Shown here: piece after piece, positions 24,744 to 36,173 of the stretch
Numbering within the stretch: position 1 is the first letter of the stretch
Layout: each line of letters opens with the position of its first letter
DNA from: Elephas maximus indicus
Taxonomy: Eukaryota; Chordata; Mammalia; Proboscidea; Elephantidae
Reading direction: 5' to 3'
Length of the DNA stretch: 64,000 bases
Assembly: GCF_024166365.1 (NCBI RefSeq)
Contig: NC_064842.1
Location: forward strand, 29,917,001 to 29,981,000
The notes under the pieces: generated by a model
Databases searched by the model: none
What the model saw: only the letters and a program-made list of their open reading frames with translations
Told to the model about the DNA's origin: nothing
Program-made: the position numbers and the translations under genes

Positions 24744-25261
24744 TGTCATAGAGTGAATTATGTTCTCCCAGAAATGTGTGTATCCACTCGGTTAGGCCAT
24801 GACTCCCAGTATTGTGTGGTTGTCTTCCATTTTGTGATTATAGTTTTATGTTAAGAGGATTAGGGTAGGATTATAACATTACCCTTACTCAGGTCACCTC
24901 CCTGATCCAATGTGGAGGGAGTTTCCCTGGGGTGTGGACTGCACCACCTTTTATCTTCAAGAGATAAAAGGAAAGGGAAGCAAGTAGAGAGTTGGGGACC
25001 TCATATCACCAAGACAGCAGTGCTGGGAGCAGAGCACGTCCTTTGGACCCAGGGTCCCTGCACCTGAGAAGCTCCTCAACCATGGGAAGATTGAGGACAA
25101 GGACCTACTTCCAGAGCCGACAAAGAGAGAAAGCCTTCCCCTGGAGCTGATGCCTTGAATTTGGACTTGTAACCTACCAGACTGTGAGAAAATAAATTTG
25201 TCTTTGTTAAAGCCATCCACTTGTGGTATTTCTGTTATAGCAGTACTGCATGACTAAGACA
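24744..25261 (+). mobile_element. Solo LTR, family A, nested in L1
   Basis: 518 bp, TGTCATAGAG...GACTAAGACA, closely related to the copy at 8204. No clear target duplication is seen, although the L1 continues on both sides. Confidence 0.78.
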
Positions 25262-25503
25262 CTTATATAAAAAGTCAAGAAACGGCAAATGTACAGAGAC
25301 CAAAGTTTATTGGTAATTACCAGGGGCAGGAAGGAGGAGGAAGACAGGGGTTAACAGTGATGGAAAAATCACATTAATTAAGTATGGGGTTGCATAGCTG
25401 ATTATTGTAATTGCTGTCAATAAGTTGTATACCTATAAAAAGCTGAATTGGCAAAAGTTGTGTGATAGACATATTTACAACAATGACAAAAAAAAAAAAA
25501 AAG

Positions 25504-26327
25504 AAAAGCTGCTGAGGCTGCTTATCTACAACCAAACACCTCATGGGATTTGGTTCCTTGGTTTGAAGGTTTAGGGTCATGGTTTCATGGGATACTCCAG
25601 TTATTTGGCCTAATAATTGTTCAGTGCTTCTGTTCTACCTCCTAGTTTGTTGCATAGTGCCTGGGGTCTAAGTGGCATGCAAGCAGCTATCCAAGGGACA
25701 ACAATTGGTCTCTTCACCTGGAGCAACACAGGAAAAGGGAGAGCCAGATAGGAGGAGGATATGGAATGCGTGGCTAATTGCGTCCATGAACAACTACCTC
25801 CTTTGCGATGAAACCAGAAGAACTGGGTGGTTCCCAGCTACCATTACTGAACATTTTGATCAAAGGTGCCATAGAAGGATCCTGATCAAAAGGGGGGAAA
25901 TGCAGAATAGAATTTAAAATTTTCACGGACTCCAGACTTTCTAGAGCCAGGAGAGTAGATGAACTCCTGAAACTACTGCCCTGAGATAATCTTTAAACCT
26001 TAAACCATAAAATATCTCCTGAAGTCATCTTAAAACCAAACACTTTAGCTTAACTAGGAAAAAAGATCTGTCTTGATCACTACACTTTTTAAAGAACTAT
26101 CTATATGGAATTAAATTGACCACAGTAACTCAAACGGTTATATAGGAACCTTACTGGGCAGTGAGTTTATGTTGATGAGGAACAACCCAGAAAAACACGT
26201 TGAGAATGGTTGCAAAATTGGAAGAATATAATCAATATCACTAAATTGTACATGTAGAAACTGTTGAATTGGTGTACCTTTTGCTGTGTATATTCTCAAC
26301 ACGATAAATAAAATCTAGAAAAATGAA
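25504..26327 (+). mobile_element. L1 3'-UTR-like sequence
   Basis: A-rich sequence resembling the 1.1-1.9 kb element (CTGAAACTACTGCCCTGAGA) and ending with an L1-like tail TACATGTAGAAACTGTTGAA and AATAAA near 26307. Probably two overlapping old L1 3' ends. Confidence 0.5.
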
Positions 26328-26405
26328 AACTCTGTGGAGCACAGTCCTAGTCTGACACACATGGGGTTCCAGTGAGTTGGAATTAACTTCACGGCAACTG
26401 GTACT
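26328..26405 (+). mobile_element. SINE tail fragment
   Basis: Only the tail GAGTTGGAATTAACTTCACG and the adjacent CACATGGGGTTCC are preserved. Confidence 0.65.
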
Positions 26406-26666
26406 AGTAGCCATGAGTAGCAGCGACACCACGGTTTAGCAATAGTGAATGTTGCGTACTAGGCAGAAATGGTGGTGAATGGTCAGGGAGAGGCCTCTAA
26501 ACCTGGAGAGAGATGTGAACTAATTGAGCCAGGGACCCAATTACCCAATAAGCAAGGTACACACAGGCTTAAATGTGCTTACTTACTAATCTGTAGTGCG
26601 CAATTTCATATCAAAGATGTGGCGAAAAACTGAATACACACTTAAGCCCATGTGTGCCTTGTTTAC

Positions 26667-27163
26667 AGGGACGTAGAGAGGGCAAGGATTGCCCAGGGGC
26701 GATCCCTAAGTTGCATCTTCCTGCTCATCCCACCCCCTCCCCAAATTTCAAGATGAATAGACATTGACAGAGGCTACGAAAAGAGAAGCCAGCGCCCTTG
26801 TGGCCCCCCGTGCAATTTCCCTCAGCTCCCACATCCTGGCCTGTGATGGGCTGACAGGCCGGCTCTGATGTCGCCTGTGCCAGGGCTGAGGTGGGGGTGC
26901 AAGCAGTGCCTTCCTCTGGTGAATCATCCTGGTAGACATGGACAGCCTTAGCAGCAGAGAGCAGCACTGAAACACAGCTGAAGCGGGCACGGGCTTTCTG
27001 GAGCAGCTCAAGTCCCGCATGGTTTGCTCTTGGACATATCTCTGGATGGTGTGGTGTCACCCCCTCTGACAGTGTCCGCACCTCACCCCACCCCCTAGCG
27101 ACACCACTGGCAACCCCTTGGACTCCTGCCCAGGGGCAAGTGTCCCTCTCTATCCACCCCCAG
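26667..27163. mobile_element. Inverted-repeat-bounded block, hAT-like ends
   Basis: Left end GTAGAGAGGGCAAGG and right end (inverse) ATAGAGAGGGACACTTGCCC form an imperfect inverted repeat. A second end at 27031-27110 (inverse CAGTGGTGTCGCTAGGGGGT) matches the terminus of the 42613 element. The interior has a 118-aa open frame on the minus strand with no recognisable domain. Confidence 0.4.
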
Positions 27164-27502
27164 CCTCTGTTTGCTTACTGGTTAATCTGCCCTGATTATT
27201 GAGCTAATAATACTAAACAATATGCAACTGGGCAGGAGTATGCCTCAGTAGGAATACAATTGACTGCAAGTACAGAAAAGTCCAGGAGAAGCTTAAACAC
27301 AGGGGGCTTTATTTTTTTCATATCAGGGTAAATCCAGAAATAGGTCTTCGTTTGCATTGGTTGAACAGCTCCAAGGGACCAACTTCTTGAGTTTTCTTCC
27401 CTGCCACCTTTACTATGTATTTTTCCATCTCATGCTTGTTCTTTCATGGTTTCAAGATGGCTGCTGCAGGTCTAGCAAGCACATCATGCTCAAATAGAAG
27501 AG
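27164..27502. other. Intergenic, nothing recognised
   Basis: No gene or named repeat supported. Confidence 0.45.
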
Positions 27503-27995
27503 GTGGAGTCACCTTGAGGATTAAGGTGCACCTGACACAGCCATGGTGTTTTCAATCGCCTCATATGCATGCAAAAGCTGGATGATGTATAAGGAAGACC
27601 GAAGAACTGACGCCTTTAAATTGTGGTATTTGCTAAGAACGCTGAATATACCATGGACCAACAAAAGAACAAATCTGTCTTGGAAGAAGTGTAACCTGGG
27701 TGCTCCTTAGAAGCAAGGATGGCGAGACTACATCTCATATATTTGGACATGTTATCAGGAGAAATCAGGCCCTGGAGAAGGACATCATGCTTGGTAAAGT
27801 AGAGGGTCAGTGAAAAAGAGGAAGACCCTCAATGAGATGGATTGACAGAGTGGCTGCAACAACGGGCTCAAGCATAACAACAATTGTGAGGATGGCACAG
27901 GACTGGGCAGTATTTCATTCTGTTGTGCATAAGGTCACTATGAGTCAGAGCTGAGTCTATGGCACCTAACAACAACAACAACAACAACAGCAGCA
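27503..27995 (+). mobile_element. RTE LINE, 5'-truncated 3' end
   Basis: Starts at GTGGAGTCACCTTGAGG within the C-terminal region and ends in CACCTAACAACAACAACAAC. Confidence 0.87.
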
Positions 27996-29065
27996 GAGTA
28001 GGTAGGGCCAGGCAGCTCTGGTCTCTCCCTTTTATCAGGGAGCAAAAACTTACCTGGATACATTTCTGGCAAACTTCTGCTTAAGTCTCGCTGGCCAGAA
28101 CTTGAACACTTAGTCACCCCCACCCTTCAACTGGAAGGGAGGTTGAGAAAGCGGGGAACAGATTATCCTGTTGGCTTTCCAAACATGGCCTATTGTTTGT
28201 GGTTGGGGAAGGGGGGGCAGGGGAGGGGGAGGTAACATATCGCCATCTTGAACAAAATCAGGGTTTTGTCAGCAAGGGAGAAGGGAGGATAGTTATTGGG
28301 TTAATAAATGATGTCTGCCACCGGGAATTTGAGTTACCACCCTTCACATAAACCTATGATTCTGCTGCAACGATTGTCCCTGTGGAGGCTCTCTGAGGGC
28401 TGTCAGGGGAGACATTTCAGCAAACATTTCAGACAGCCTACCAAGGAGCTCCCTTCTTTTCATAGACCCTTACAGGTAAACAGGTCAAGACTCTAGCTGA
28501 AATTTTGCTATGTAATTGCTATTTTATTTTATTTTTTATACACGTTTTCCACTTTGTGGCTATGAACATTAAATTGAAAGGATAGAAAAAACACACTACA
28601 TAGACAATAGCACCATCTTCTGTTCAGAGAAATGTCAGCTTCTAAACAGATCATTGTTTTTTTTTATTGTGCGACTATCATTCGTTCCAAAACACGAGTG
28701 TATACAAGATGCGTGCATGTCAGAAGAACATTTTCAGTGGTTGACGTTTTCATCATTTGTTAATTGCTGTGGCTATCTATCAGTCACACGGCACTCGCAG
28801 TGTTCTGGTGCCCTGGTCCACTGTTCCCCTGGAGGCCTCCTGAAAGGCCAAGTCTCTTACCTGCAGTGGGCCCTATGTAAACAATGGGTTCATGCAAACG
28901 CTCTGAAAGAAAGAAGACATTTCAGAGAGCCTTTACTTGGATCGCTTTCCCTAACTTATTACTTTCTCTTTCCCATTCACTCTTGCTCCTCTCTCCATTA
29001 TCCTTACTAAGAGGGAAGCAGTCTTCATTTTAAGTTGGGTAAATGCGGAGAGTCAAGATTAAAAT
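27996..29065. other. Intergenic with a G-quadruplex-prone run
   Basis: No gene recognised. A G-rich stretch is listed separately. A 118-aa open frame at 28654-29010 has no recognisable motif. Confidence 0.45.
28205..28230 (+). other. G-quadruplex-forming motif
   Basis: Four G runs (4, 7, 4 and 5) separated by loops of 1-2 bases (GGGGAAGGGGGGG, then CAGGGGAGGGGG). This fits the G3+N1-7 rule with very short loops, which favours a stable quadruplex. Confidence 0.75.
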
Positions 29066-29228
29066 TTAGAGGTTCTACCCTGCCGGCGTAGTGGTTAAGT
29101 GCTACGGTTGTTAACCAAAAAGTCGGCAGTTGATCCACCAGGTGCTCCTTGGAAACTCTATGGGGCAGTTCTACTCTGTCCTACAGGGTCGCTATGAGGC
29201 AGAATCGACTCCACAGCAACAGATATGG
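29066..29228 (+). mobile_element. AfroSINE-type SINE (short subtype)
   Basis: Head with GCGTAGTGGTTAAGTGCTAC, tail TCGCTATGAGGCAGAATCGA. Confidence 0.88.
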
Positions 29229-29615
29229 TACAGTATCAAGCAATCAAATTTGTAGCTGCACTCGTTCAGGTTAGAAGAGAATCATATCTTCAGAGATCTC
29301 ATGGAAAGATGTAAAAAAATGTATGTTGTAGACGACTAAGATTCTTAAATGCAAATTATTTGTGTGGTGGAACCAGCGCTGTCAGAGCCCAAGCTCAATG
29401 AGAGCCAGAGGTGGAGAAGGAAGCATGGCACAGGAATGACTGCTCAGCGGGCACTACTGGACATTTGCATCCACAATGACAAAAGCAGAGTGGGACCTTT
29501 TTTCTCAAAATCTTTCATGTTTGTTGCTCAAGTAGGCAGAGGATGTGACAGGCTTTGGGTATAAGGGTTGCAAGACAGGGTGTTGAGTGTGTGAGCTGGA
29601 GTACAGTAGTTGAAC

Positions 29616-29763
29616 ATAAAACCCATTGCCTTCAATTCGGACTCAGAGAGACCCTATAGGACAGAGAAGAACTGCCCCAAAGGATTTCCAAGAAGCTGGT
29701 GGATTCAAACTGCCGACCCTTTGGTTAGCAGTCAACCGCTTAACCACTGCACCACCAGGGCTT
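29616..29763 (-). mobile_element. AfroSINE-type SINE (short subtype)
   Basis: Tail ATTCGGACTCAGAGAGACCC first, head CACTGCACCACCAGGGCT last. Confidence 0.88.
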
Positions 29764-29839
29764 GTAGTTGAACACAATGTTGAGGAAAACCCTAAATGTC
29801 CATATTGGCACCCATTTTTGATGTTAAAATGGTGGTTAC

Positions 29840-30320
29840 TTACTTTTCACAATAGCCAAAAGGTGGGAACAACTGAAATGTCCAACAACAGGTGAATGGA
29901 TAAACAAAATGTGGTATATACATATGATAGAGTATTACTCAGCCATAGAGAGAAATGACGTTCTGATACATGCCATACATGGATGAACCTTGAAAACCTT
30001 ATGCTGAGCTAAATAAAGTACTTTCTAAAGGACATATGCTGTACGATCTCAGTTATATGAAAGAAGCATATATATAGAAACCAAAGATTATTAGTGATTA
30101 TGAGAGAGTGGGGGGAAAGTGGGGGAGAGGGGAAGTTTTTGCTTAGGAGGCATTGAGTTTATGTTAATTGTGGAAAATAATTTGGGAAAGGATATAGCAA
30201 CAATGGTTGCTCAACATGAAAGATGTAATCAAGGTCACTGAATTATACATGCAGAAATTGTTGAATTGCAAATGTTTTGTTGTGTATTTTTTAATCACAA
30301 TAAAAAAATTAAAATCTAGT
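29840..30320 (+). mobile_element. L1 3' end, 5' truncated
   Basis: ORF2 C-terminal/3' sequence CACAATAGCCAAAAGGTGGG, TGAATGGATAAACAAAATGT and a tail TACATGCAGAAATTGTTGAA ending near AATAAAAAAATT. Confidence 0.88.
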
Positions 30321-30539
30321 CACAAACCTTAATTCATTTATGGATGAAGAAGGAAAATTGCAGGGAGTAGGGAAATTGCTCTTCATGAGGATGAGGAGAA
30401 GCAGAAGGCCATCCCCACACTAGGTCTCCCTGTCCATCAAAGCAGCAGGTTATTTCATGCTGAACCAGGTAACAATTTCAGCTTTTGAATGAATATTATC
30501 ACTATAAAGTACTGAATTTTTATCACCCGGTTTCAAGAA

Positions 30540-30745
30540 CTTAATGAGAAACTACCATGTTTCTGGTACTGTGCTTGGTGTGCAGGATACAAAATGAATT
30601 AAAGTACAATTCTTAAGAAGCTCATAAGTTTATGGCAGAAACATACATGTTCGCTTATTCATAAAACAATAATTTACTGAGTGCTAGACATTTACTCTGT
30701 GCTAAACAGTGGGAGAATGGAGATTATGTAGACAGTAAAATAGAT
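30540..30745. repeat. L2-like fragments
   Basis: TACTGTGCTTGGTGTGCAGG and TTTACTGAGTGCTAGACATT are typical of decayed L2/MIR-class 3' sequence. Boundaries are uncertain. Confidence 0.45.
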
Positions 30746-30750
30746 ATAAA

Positions 30751-30957
30751 AACCAAAAAACAAACCCATTGTTGCTGAGTCTATTCCAACTCATGGTGGC
30801 CCCATGTGTTAGAGAGAACTGCTCCATGGAGTTTTCTTGGCTGTGATCTTAACGGAAGCAAATTGTCAGGCCTTTCACCTATGGTACCACTGGGTAGGTT
30901 CCACCTGCCAACCTTTATGTTAGTAGGTCAAGTACAACCATTTGTGCCACCCAAGGA
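30751..30957 (-). mobile_element. AfroSINE-type SINE
   Basis: Tail GAGTCTATTCCAACTCATGG first, head TTTGTGCCACCCAAGGAC last. Confidence 0.85.
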
Positions 30958-31017
30958 CATTTAACTGGGTATAATAATTGCACATTTTTCTTTCTTAATG
31001 TTTTGGAGGTAATGCAG

Positions 31018-31215
31018 CGTAAAGACCTGTAGCCTTTGGGTCAGACAGCTCTGGTGCTTTTTTTGTTGTGTGACATGGGGGCAAGTAACTTAACCTCTCC
31101 AATTCTTGGTTTTCTTGTCTACAAAATAAGAAAAACAATAAAACTTCATTAATGAGTTGTTTTAAGGATTAAATACACTAATACATATAAAGCTATTACT
31201 ATGTCTGGCTTATAA
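31018..31215 (+). repeat. MIR
   Basis: GGGTCAGACAGCTCTGGTGC, TAACTTAACCTCTCCAATTC and TTGTTTTAAGGATTAAATAC follow MIR order. Confidence 0.82.
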
Positions 31216-32260
31216 TACTGGTTCATGTTGCAGTGAATTAGGAAACCAAAGACAGGAGGGAGGGTGCTGAGGGGAGATGAAGTAGTTGATGTTAGAGATG
31301 ATGGAGTGGTATATCAGCTTGGAAAAGTGGACATTTGAGACATCTTTAACCTCCGCCTCGAAGAGCTTTGTGCTAATTCTTATAAAATAAATTATTCCTT
31401 TAATCAGCCTGGTAGCAATGTGTAGTATGTATTGGAGTGGGGGCATGAATCAGGTAGGCTCTTATCGCTGTCATCTTAGTAAGAAATGAAGAAAGTCTAA
31501 AACTAAGGTTACTAGTAGTGGGTACAGACAGGAAGAGACACAAAGAGATACTTAAAAAGCTGCATAGATAGGATTTAAGGCCTGGTTGCACGTGGAAATC
31601 AAGCAAGAAAGCAGAAGTCTAGTGTGCATAATGGGTTTTTGACTTAGGCAAAATAATAGTGGCTCCCCCAAGTAGGGAATACCTGAGAAGAAGTAAGTTT
31701 GTGGGGAGTAATGGTGATGGGAGAAAGGGGAATGGGATAATGAGGTTATGGTTGTAAAAGTGGAAGTTGAAAATACCATGAGTGATATTCAGGAGATGTC
31801 TGGTAAGCTCAGAAGAGATATCTGGGCTGGAAATGTAGTGGGTTTTTTTTCATTAGCATATAAATAGCAGTTTAATCTATAGTTTTAATGAAGTTATTTA
31901 GGGAAAATTCAGAGAGTAAGAGGAGCAAAGATCTGATGGTATAACTCTGGAAACATCCACATGAAAAAGTTAGGAAGAGGATCCTGCAAGAGATTGAAAA
32001 GAAACAGCTGGGAAAGCAGGGAAAAGAAAAAAACAGGATGAAACTATAGAATGAAAACCAGAGGAGGACAATGAAACATCGAGAAAGAGGAAATACTCAA
32101 CAGAATCTATAAGATAAGGGACAGAAAAAAGGGCAGCTTTTACAATTAGGAGATCACTGGCCACCTTGGGGAGTCGGAAAAGTGGTGGCTGTGGGGAAAT
32201 ATTCAGGCAGAGAAAATAACAATTGCAAACATGGAGACATGTTGCGGGAAAAGAAGAGAG
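31216..32260 (+). repeat. Ancient L2-type LINE (probable)
   Basis: Collinear decayed phrases such as CAGAAGAGATATCTGGGCTG, GATAAGGGACAGAAAAAAGG and GAGATCACTGGCCACCTTGG fit an L2 (CR1-clade) body as I remember it. Start is uncertain; no usable ORF. Confidence 0.45.
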
Positions 32261-32395
32261 TTCCATGTGCCTGGGAACGGCAGAGTAGGGAGTATTAGGT
32301 TATGAAGCTGACTGGCTTTTACCAGCTCCCAACAATTCTTCTGTTGGGAAGATAGTCTTCAGTGGCCCCTGTGTCTCTCACTTGGCTGCCTAATC

Positions 32396-32566
32396 AAAAC
32401 CCAAAAACCAAATCCATTGCTGTGGAGTTGATTCCAACTCATAGTGACCCTATAGGACAGAGTAGAACTGCCCCATAGAGTTTCCAAGGAGCACTTGCTG
32501 GATTTGAACTGCCGACCTTTTGGTTAGCAGCTGTAGCACTTAACCACTATGCCACCAGGGTTTCCA
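32396..32566 (-). mobile_element. AfroSINE-type SINE (short subtype)
   Basis: Tail GAGTTGATTCCAACTCATAG first, head CACTATGCCACCAGGGTTTC last. Confidence 0.9.
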
Positions 32567-32945
32567 GCTGCCTAATCAGAAGCCTTATAATGGAGACTGG
32601 GAATTGAGCCCCGGACTCTCTATCCCAGTTTCTTCTCCTTATCGGGGAACCTTTCTCCCTGTTTTGGGTACACAATAAACTTTCTCTGCTCTGCTCATGC
32701 ACGTGAGTCATGAGGAAATGGGATCCCTCAGCTGCAACTCAGGAGGGGTGTGTTTAGCCTGCCAGTTCTGTGTTGACTGTGGTGAGTGATCCACTGGCTA
32801 CGGGGAACTGTTGCACACTACTGAAGCTGAATTGTTCTGCTCTTCTCTGTGCAAGTAAAGCATTGTTTCGTCCAATGCCTGTGCTTTTGTGGGCAACCCC
32901 AGACCCCGGCTCCATATTTGGTGCAGTGATCAGGGTCAACACCTT
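32567..32945 (+). mobile_element. ERV1-type LTR end with primer-binding-site-like sequence (probable)
   Basis: AATAAACTTTCTCTGCTCTG at about 32676 (poly(A) signal region of an LTR), a U5-like stretch, then TTTGGTGCAGTGATCAGGGT at about 32918, which resembles the start of a retroviral internal region with its tRNA primer site. The left part is cut by the SINE. No gag, pol or env follows; at 32967 a SINE begins. Old, non-coding remnant. Confidence 0.4.
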
Positions 32946-32966
32946 TAATGCCATGCTTTATAGTCT

Positions 32967-33124
32967 ACCAAAAACCTATTGCCGTCGAGTCAATGCCAAC
33001 TCATAGAAACTCTGTAAGACTGAGTAGAACTGCCCCATAGGGTTTCTAAGAAGCAGCTGGTGGATTTGAACTGCTGACCTTTTGGTTAGCAGCCAAGCCC
33101 TTAACCACTGTGCTACTAGGGATC
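32967..33124 (-). mobile_element. AfroSINE-type SINE (short subtype)
   Basis: Tail GTCGAGTCAATGCCAACTCA first, head CACTGTGCTACTAGGGATCC last. Confidence 0.88.
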
Positions 33125-33204
33125 CTTACAGTCTACAGTCAGACTTTTTTTCTATAGGTAACAGGAAACAAATACATAGCCCTACCTTCTTTCACCAACA
33201 TAAA

Positions 33205-35426
33205 CTGTGACTATATACATGGACCTCACTAGATGGGACACAGAAATCAAATTGACTACATCTGTGGAAAGAGACGATGGAAAAGCTCAATATCATCAGT
33301 CAGAACAAGGCCAGGGGCCGATGGTGGAACAGACCATCAATTGCTCATATGCAAGTTCAAGCTGAAAATGAAGAAAATCAGAGTAAGTCCGCAAGAGCCA
33401 AAATATGACCTTGAGTGTATCCCACCTGAATTTAGAGACCATGTGAAGAACAGATTTGATGCATTGAACACTAGTGACTGAAGACCAGACGAGTTGTGGA
33501 ATGACATCAAGGACATCATACATGAAGAAAGCAAGAGGTCATTGCAAAGACAGGAAAGAAAGAAAAGACCAAGATGGATATCAGAGGAGACTCTGAAACT
33601 TGCTCTTGAACGTCGAGCAGCTAAAGCAAAAAGAAGTAAAAGAACTGAACAGATTTCAAAGGGCCTCTCGAGAAGACAAAGTAAAGTATTATAATGACAT
33701 GTGCAAAGAGCAGGAGATGGAAAATCAAAAGGGAAGAACACACTCAGCGTTTCTCAAGCTGAAAGAACTGAAGAAAAAAATTCGAGCCTCAAGTTGCAAT
33801 AGTGAAGGATTCCATGGGGAAAATATTAAATGATGCAGGAAGCATGAAAAGAAGATGGAAGGAATACACAGAGTCATTATACCAAAAAGAATTAGTCGAT
33901 GTTCAACCATTTCTAGAGGTGGCATATGATCTGGAACTGATGGTACTGAAGGAAGAAGTCCAAGCTGCTCTGAAGGCATTGGTGAAAAACGAGGCTCCAG
34001 GAATTGAAGGAATATCGTTGAGATGTTTCAACAAACAGATGCAGCACTGAAGGTGCTCACTCGTCTACGCCAAGAAATATGGAAGACAGCTTCCTGGCCA
34101 ACTGACTGGAAGAGATCTATATTTATGCCTATTCCCAAGCAAGGTGATCCAACCAAATGTGGAAATTATAGAACAATATCATTAATATCACACGCAAGCA
34201 AAATTTTGCTGAAGATCATTCAAAAATGGCTGCAGCAGTATATTGACAGGGAACTGCCAGAAATTCAGGCTGGTTTCAGAAGAGGACGTGGAACCAGGGA
34301 TATCATTGCTGATGTCAGATGGATCCTGGTTGGAAGCAGAGAATACCAGAAGGATGTTTACCTGTATTTTATTGACTATGCAAAGGCATTCGACTGTGTG
34401 GTTCATAATAAATTACGGATAACATTGAGAAGAATGGGAATTCCGGAACACTTAATTGTGTTCATGAGGAAACTTTACATAGATCAAGAAGCAGGTATTT
34501 GGACAGAACAAGGGGATACTGATTGGTTTAAAGGCAGGAAAGGTATGCATCAGGGTTGTATTGTTTCACCATACCTATTCAATCTGTATGCTGAGCAAAT
34601 AATACGAGAAGCCGGACTATATGAAGAAGAATGGGGCATCAGGATTGGAGGAAGACTCATTAACAACCTGTGTTATGCAGATGACACAACCTTGCTTGCT
34701 GAAAGCGAAGAGGTCTTGAAGCACTTGGCCTTCAGTATGGATTGCACCTCAACATAAAGAAAACAAAAATCCTCACAACTGGACGAGTGAGCAACATCAT
34801 GATAAACGGAGAAAAGATTGAAGTTGTCAAGGATTTCATTTTACTTGGATCCACAATCAACAGCCATGGAAGCAAAAGTCAAGAAATCAAAAGACGCATT
34901 GCATTGGGTAAATCTGCTGCAAAGGACCTCTTTAAAGTGTTGAAGAGCAAAGATGTCACCCTGAAGACTAAGGTGCGCCTGACCCAAGCCATGGTATTTT
35001 CAATCACATTATATGCATGTGAAAGCTGGACAATGAATAAGGAAGACCGAAGAAGAACTGACGCCTTTGAATTGTGGTGTTGGTGAAGAATATTGAATGT
35101 ACCATGGACTGCCGAAAGAAGGAACAAATCTGTCTTAGAAGTACAGCCAGAATGTTCCTTGGAGGCAAGGATGGGTAGCCTGCGTCTTATATACTTTGGA
35201 ATTGTTGTCAGGAGGGATAAATCCCTGGAGAAGGGCATCATGCTTGGCCGAGTACAAGGTCAGCGGAAAAGAAGAAGGCCTTCAGCTAGGTGGCTGCAAC
35301 AATGAGCTCAAGCATAACAACGATTGTAAGCATGGTTCAGAACCAGGCAGTGTTTCATTCTGCTGTGCATAGGGTCGCTATGAATTGGAACCGACTTGAC
35401 AGCACCTAACAACAGCAACAACAACT
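33205..35426 (+). mobile_element. RTE LINE, 2.2 kb, reverse transcriptase region
   Basis: The most complete RTE in the window, from the end of the endonuclease domain (ATCAAATTGACTACATC) to the 3' end CACCTAACAACAGCAACAAC. It lies in the opposite orientation to the 7.8-12 kb element, and the two strands share the same motif order. The ORF remains are listed separately. Confidence 0.92.
33233..35305 (+). pseudogene. RTE ORF2-type pseudogene (endonuclease remnant and reverse transcriptase)
   Basis: Broken frames follow in order: 33233-33481 (end of endonuclease), 33494-34050 (charged linker), 34023-34757 (244 aa RT core), 34742-35086 and 35093-35305 (C-terminal). The RT core has motif A FIDYAKAFD, motif B GMHQGCIVSPYLFNLYAE and motif C YADD, so the catalytic Asp residues survive. 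An internal stop at 33479-33481 and several frameshifts exclude a working protein. Confidence 0.9.
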
Positions 35427-35761
35427 TATTTTTTTGTTTGCTTTTTTAAATTGAGGTAAAATTTGTATGCAACAGAATATACAAATCTTAAGTGTTTTGA
35501 GACTTCAGGAGTTTTGAGAAATGTGAAACCTGTGTAGCCAGGACCCCAATCAAGATAGAACATTTCTGTCACCCCAGAAAGTTCACTTGTGCCCCCTTCT
35601 AGTCAATCTCCACTCCCTACTTTTTAATGTTATCATTTCTATCCCATATATTACCTTTGTTTATTCTTGAATTTCATATAAATGGAATCATACAGTATAG
35701 AACCTTTTGTGTCTCTGGCTTCTTTTGGTCAACACAATTTTTTTTTGGTCAATATAATATT

Positions 35762-36173
35762 TGTTATGGATAGAATTGCGTCCCCCAAAATATGTGTTGT
35801 AAATGTTATCTCTATAGTGTTGCAATCCCACTTGGGAATTAGTTTTCTTTGTTATGTTAATTAGGCAGTATTAGTGTAGTGTGTCTTAAGTTAATCACTT
35901 CTGAGATATAAAAGAGCAAATGAAACAAGCAAGCACAGTTGCGGGAAGATAGATGCCATGCCACGTGAGATCTACAAGGAACAAAGAAACAGAAGTTGAG
36001 AAGAGAGAGGGACCCTTCCCCAAGAGCCAATAGAGAGAAAAAGGCTTCCCTAGAGATGGCACCCTGAGTTCAGATTTCTAGCCTCCTAAACAATAGGAAA
36101 ATAAATTTTTGTTTGTTAAAGCCACCCACTGTGGTACTTCGGTTATAGCAGCTCTGTAACTATAATCAAGACA
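35762..36173 (+). mobile_element. Solo LTR, family A-related, nested in L1
   Basis: About 412 bp, TGTTATGGATAGAATTG...ATCAAGACA. It shares TTGTTAAAGCCACCCACTG with family A but is shorter and diverged, so it is a related subfamily. The TSD is not clear. Confidence 0.65.

Larger units (their letters stand above)
19865..25503 (+). mobile_element. L1 LINE, internally deleted, host of Tigger1 and two LTRs
   Basis: A 5'-UTR-like start (TTCCGGGAAGATG) passes directly at about 19975 into ORF2 reverse transcriptase sequence, so ORF1 and the endonuclease are missing. 20160-20613 encodes RT-like [18 protein letters not shown], and 20640 onward is near the FVDDM active site. Host L1 pieces resume at about 23589-23670, 24372-24743 and 25262-25503, ending in an A run (25488-25502). 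Many stops; dead element. Confidence 0.85.

Noticed and set aside
26725-27081. 118-codon minus-strand open frame, with an overlapping 90-codon frame
   Set aside because: Lies in a TIR-bounded block; no recognisable domain, and it overlaps another frame equally well.
34023-34757. 244-codon reverse transcriptase frame as a functional gene
   Set aside because: It is the best-preserved part of an RTE pseudogene; the frames before and after it are shifted and contain stops.
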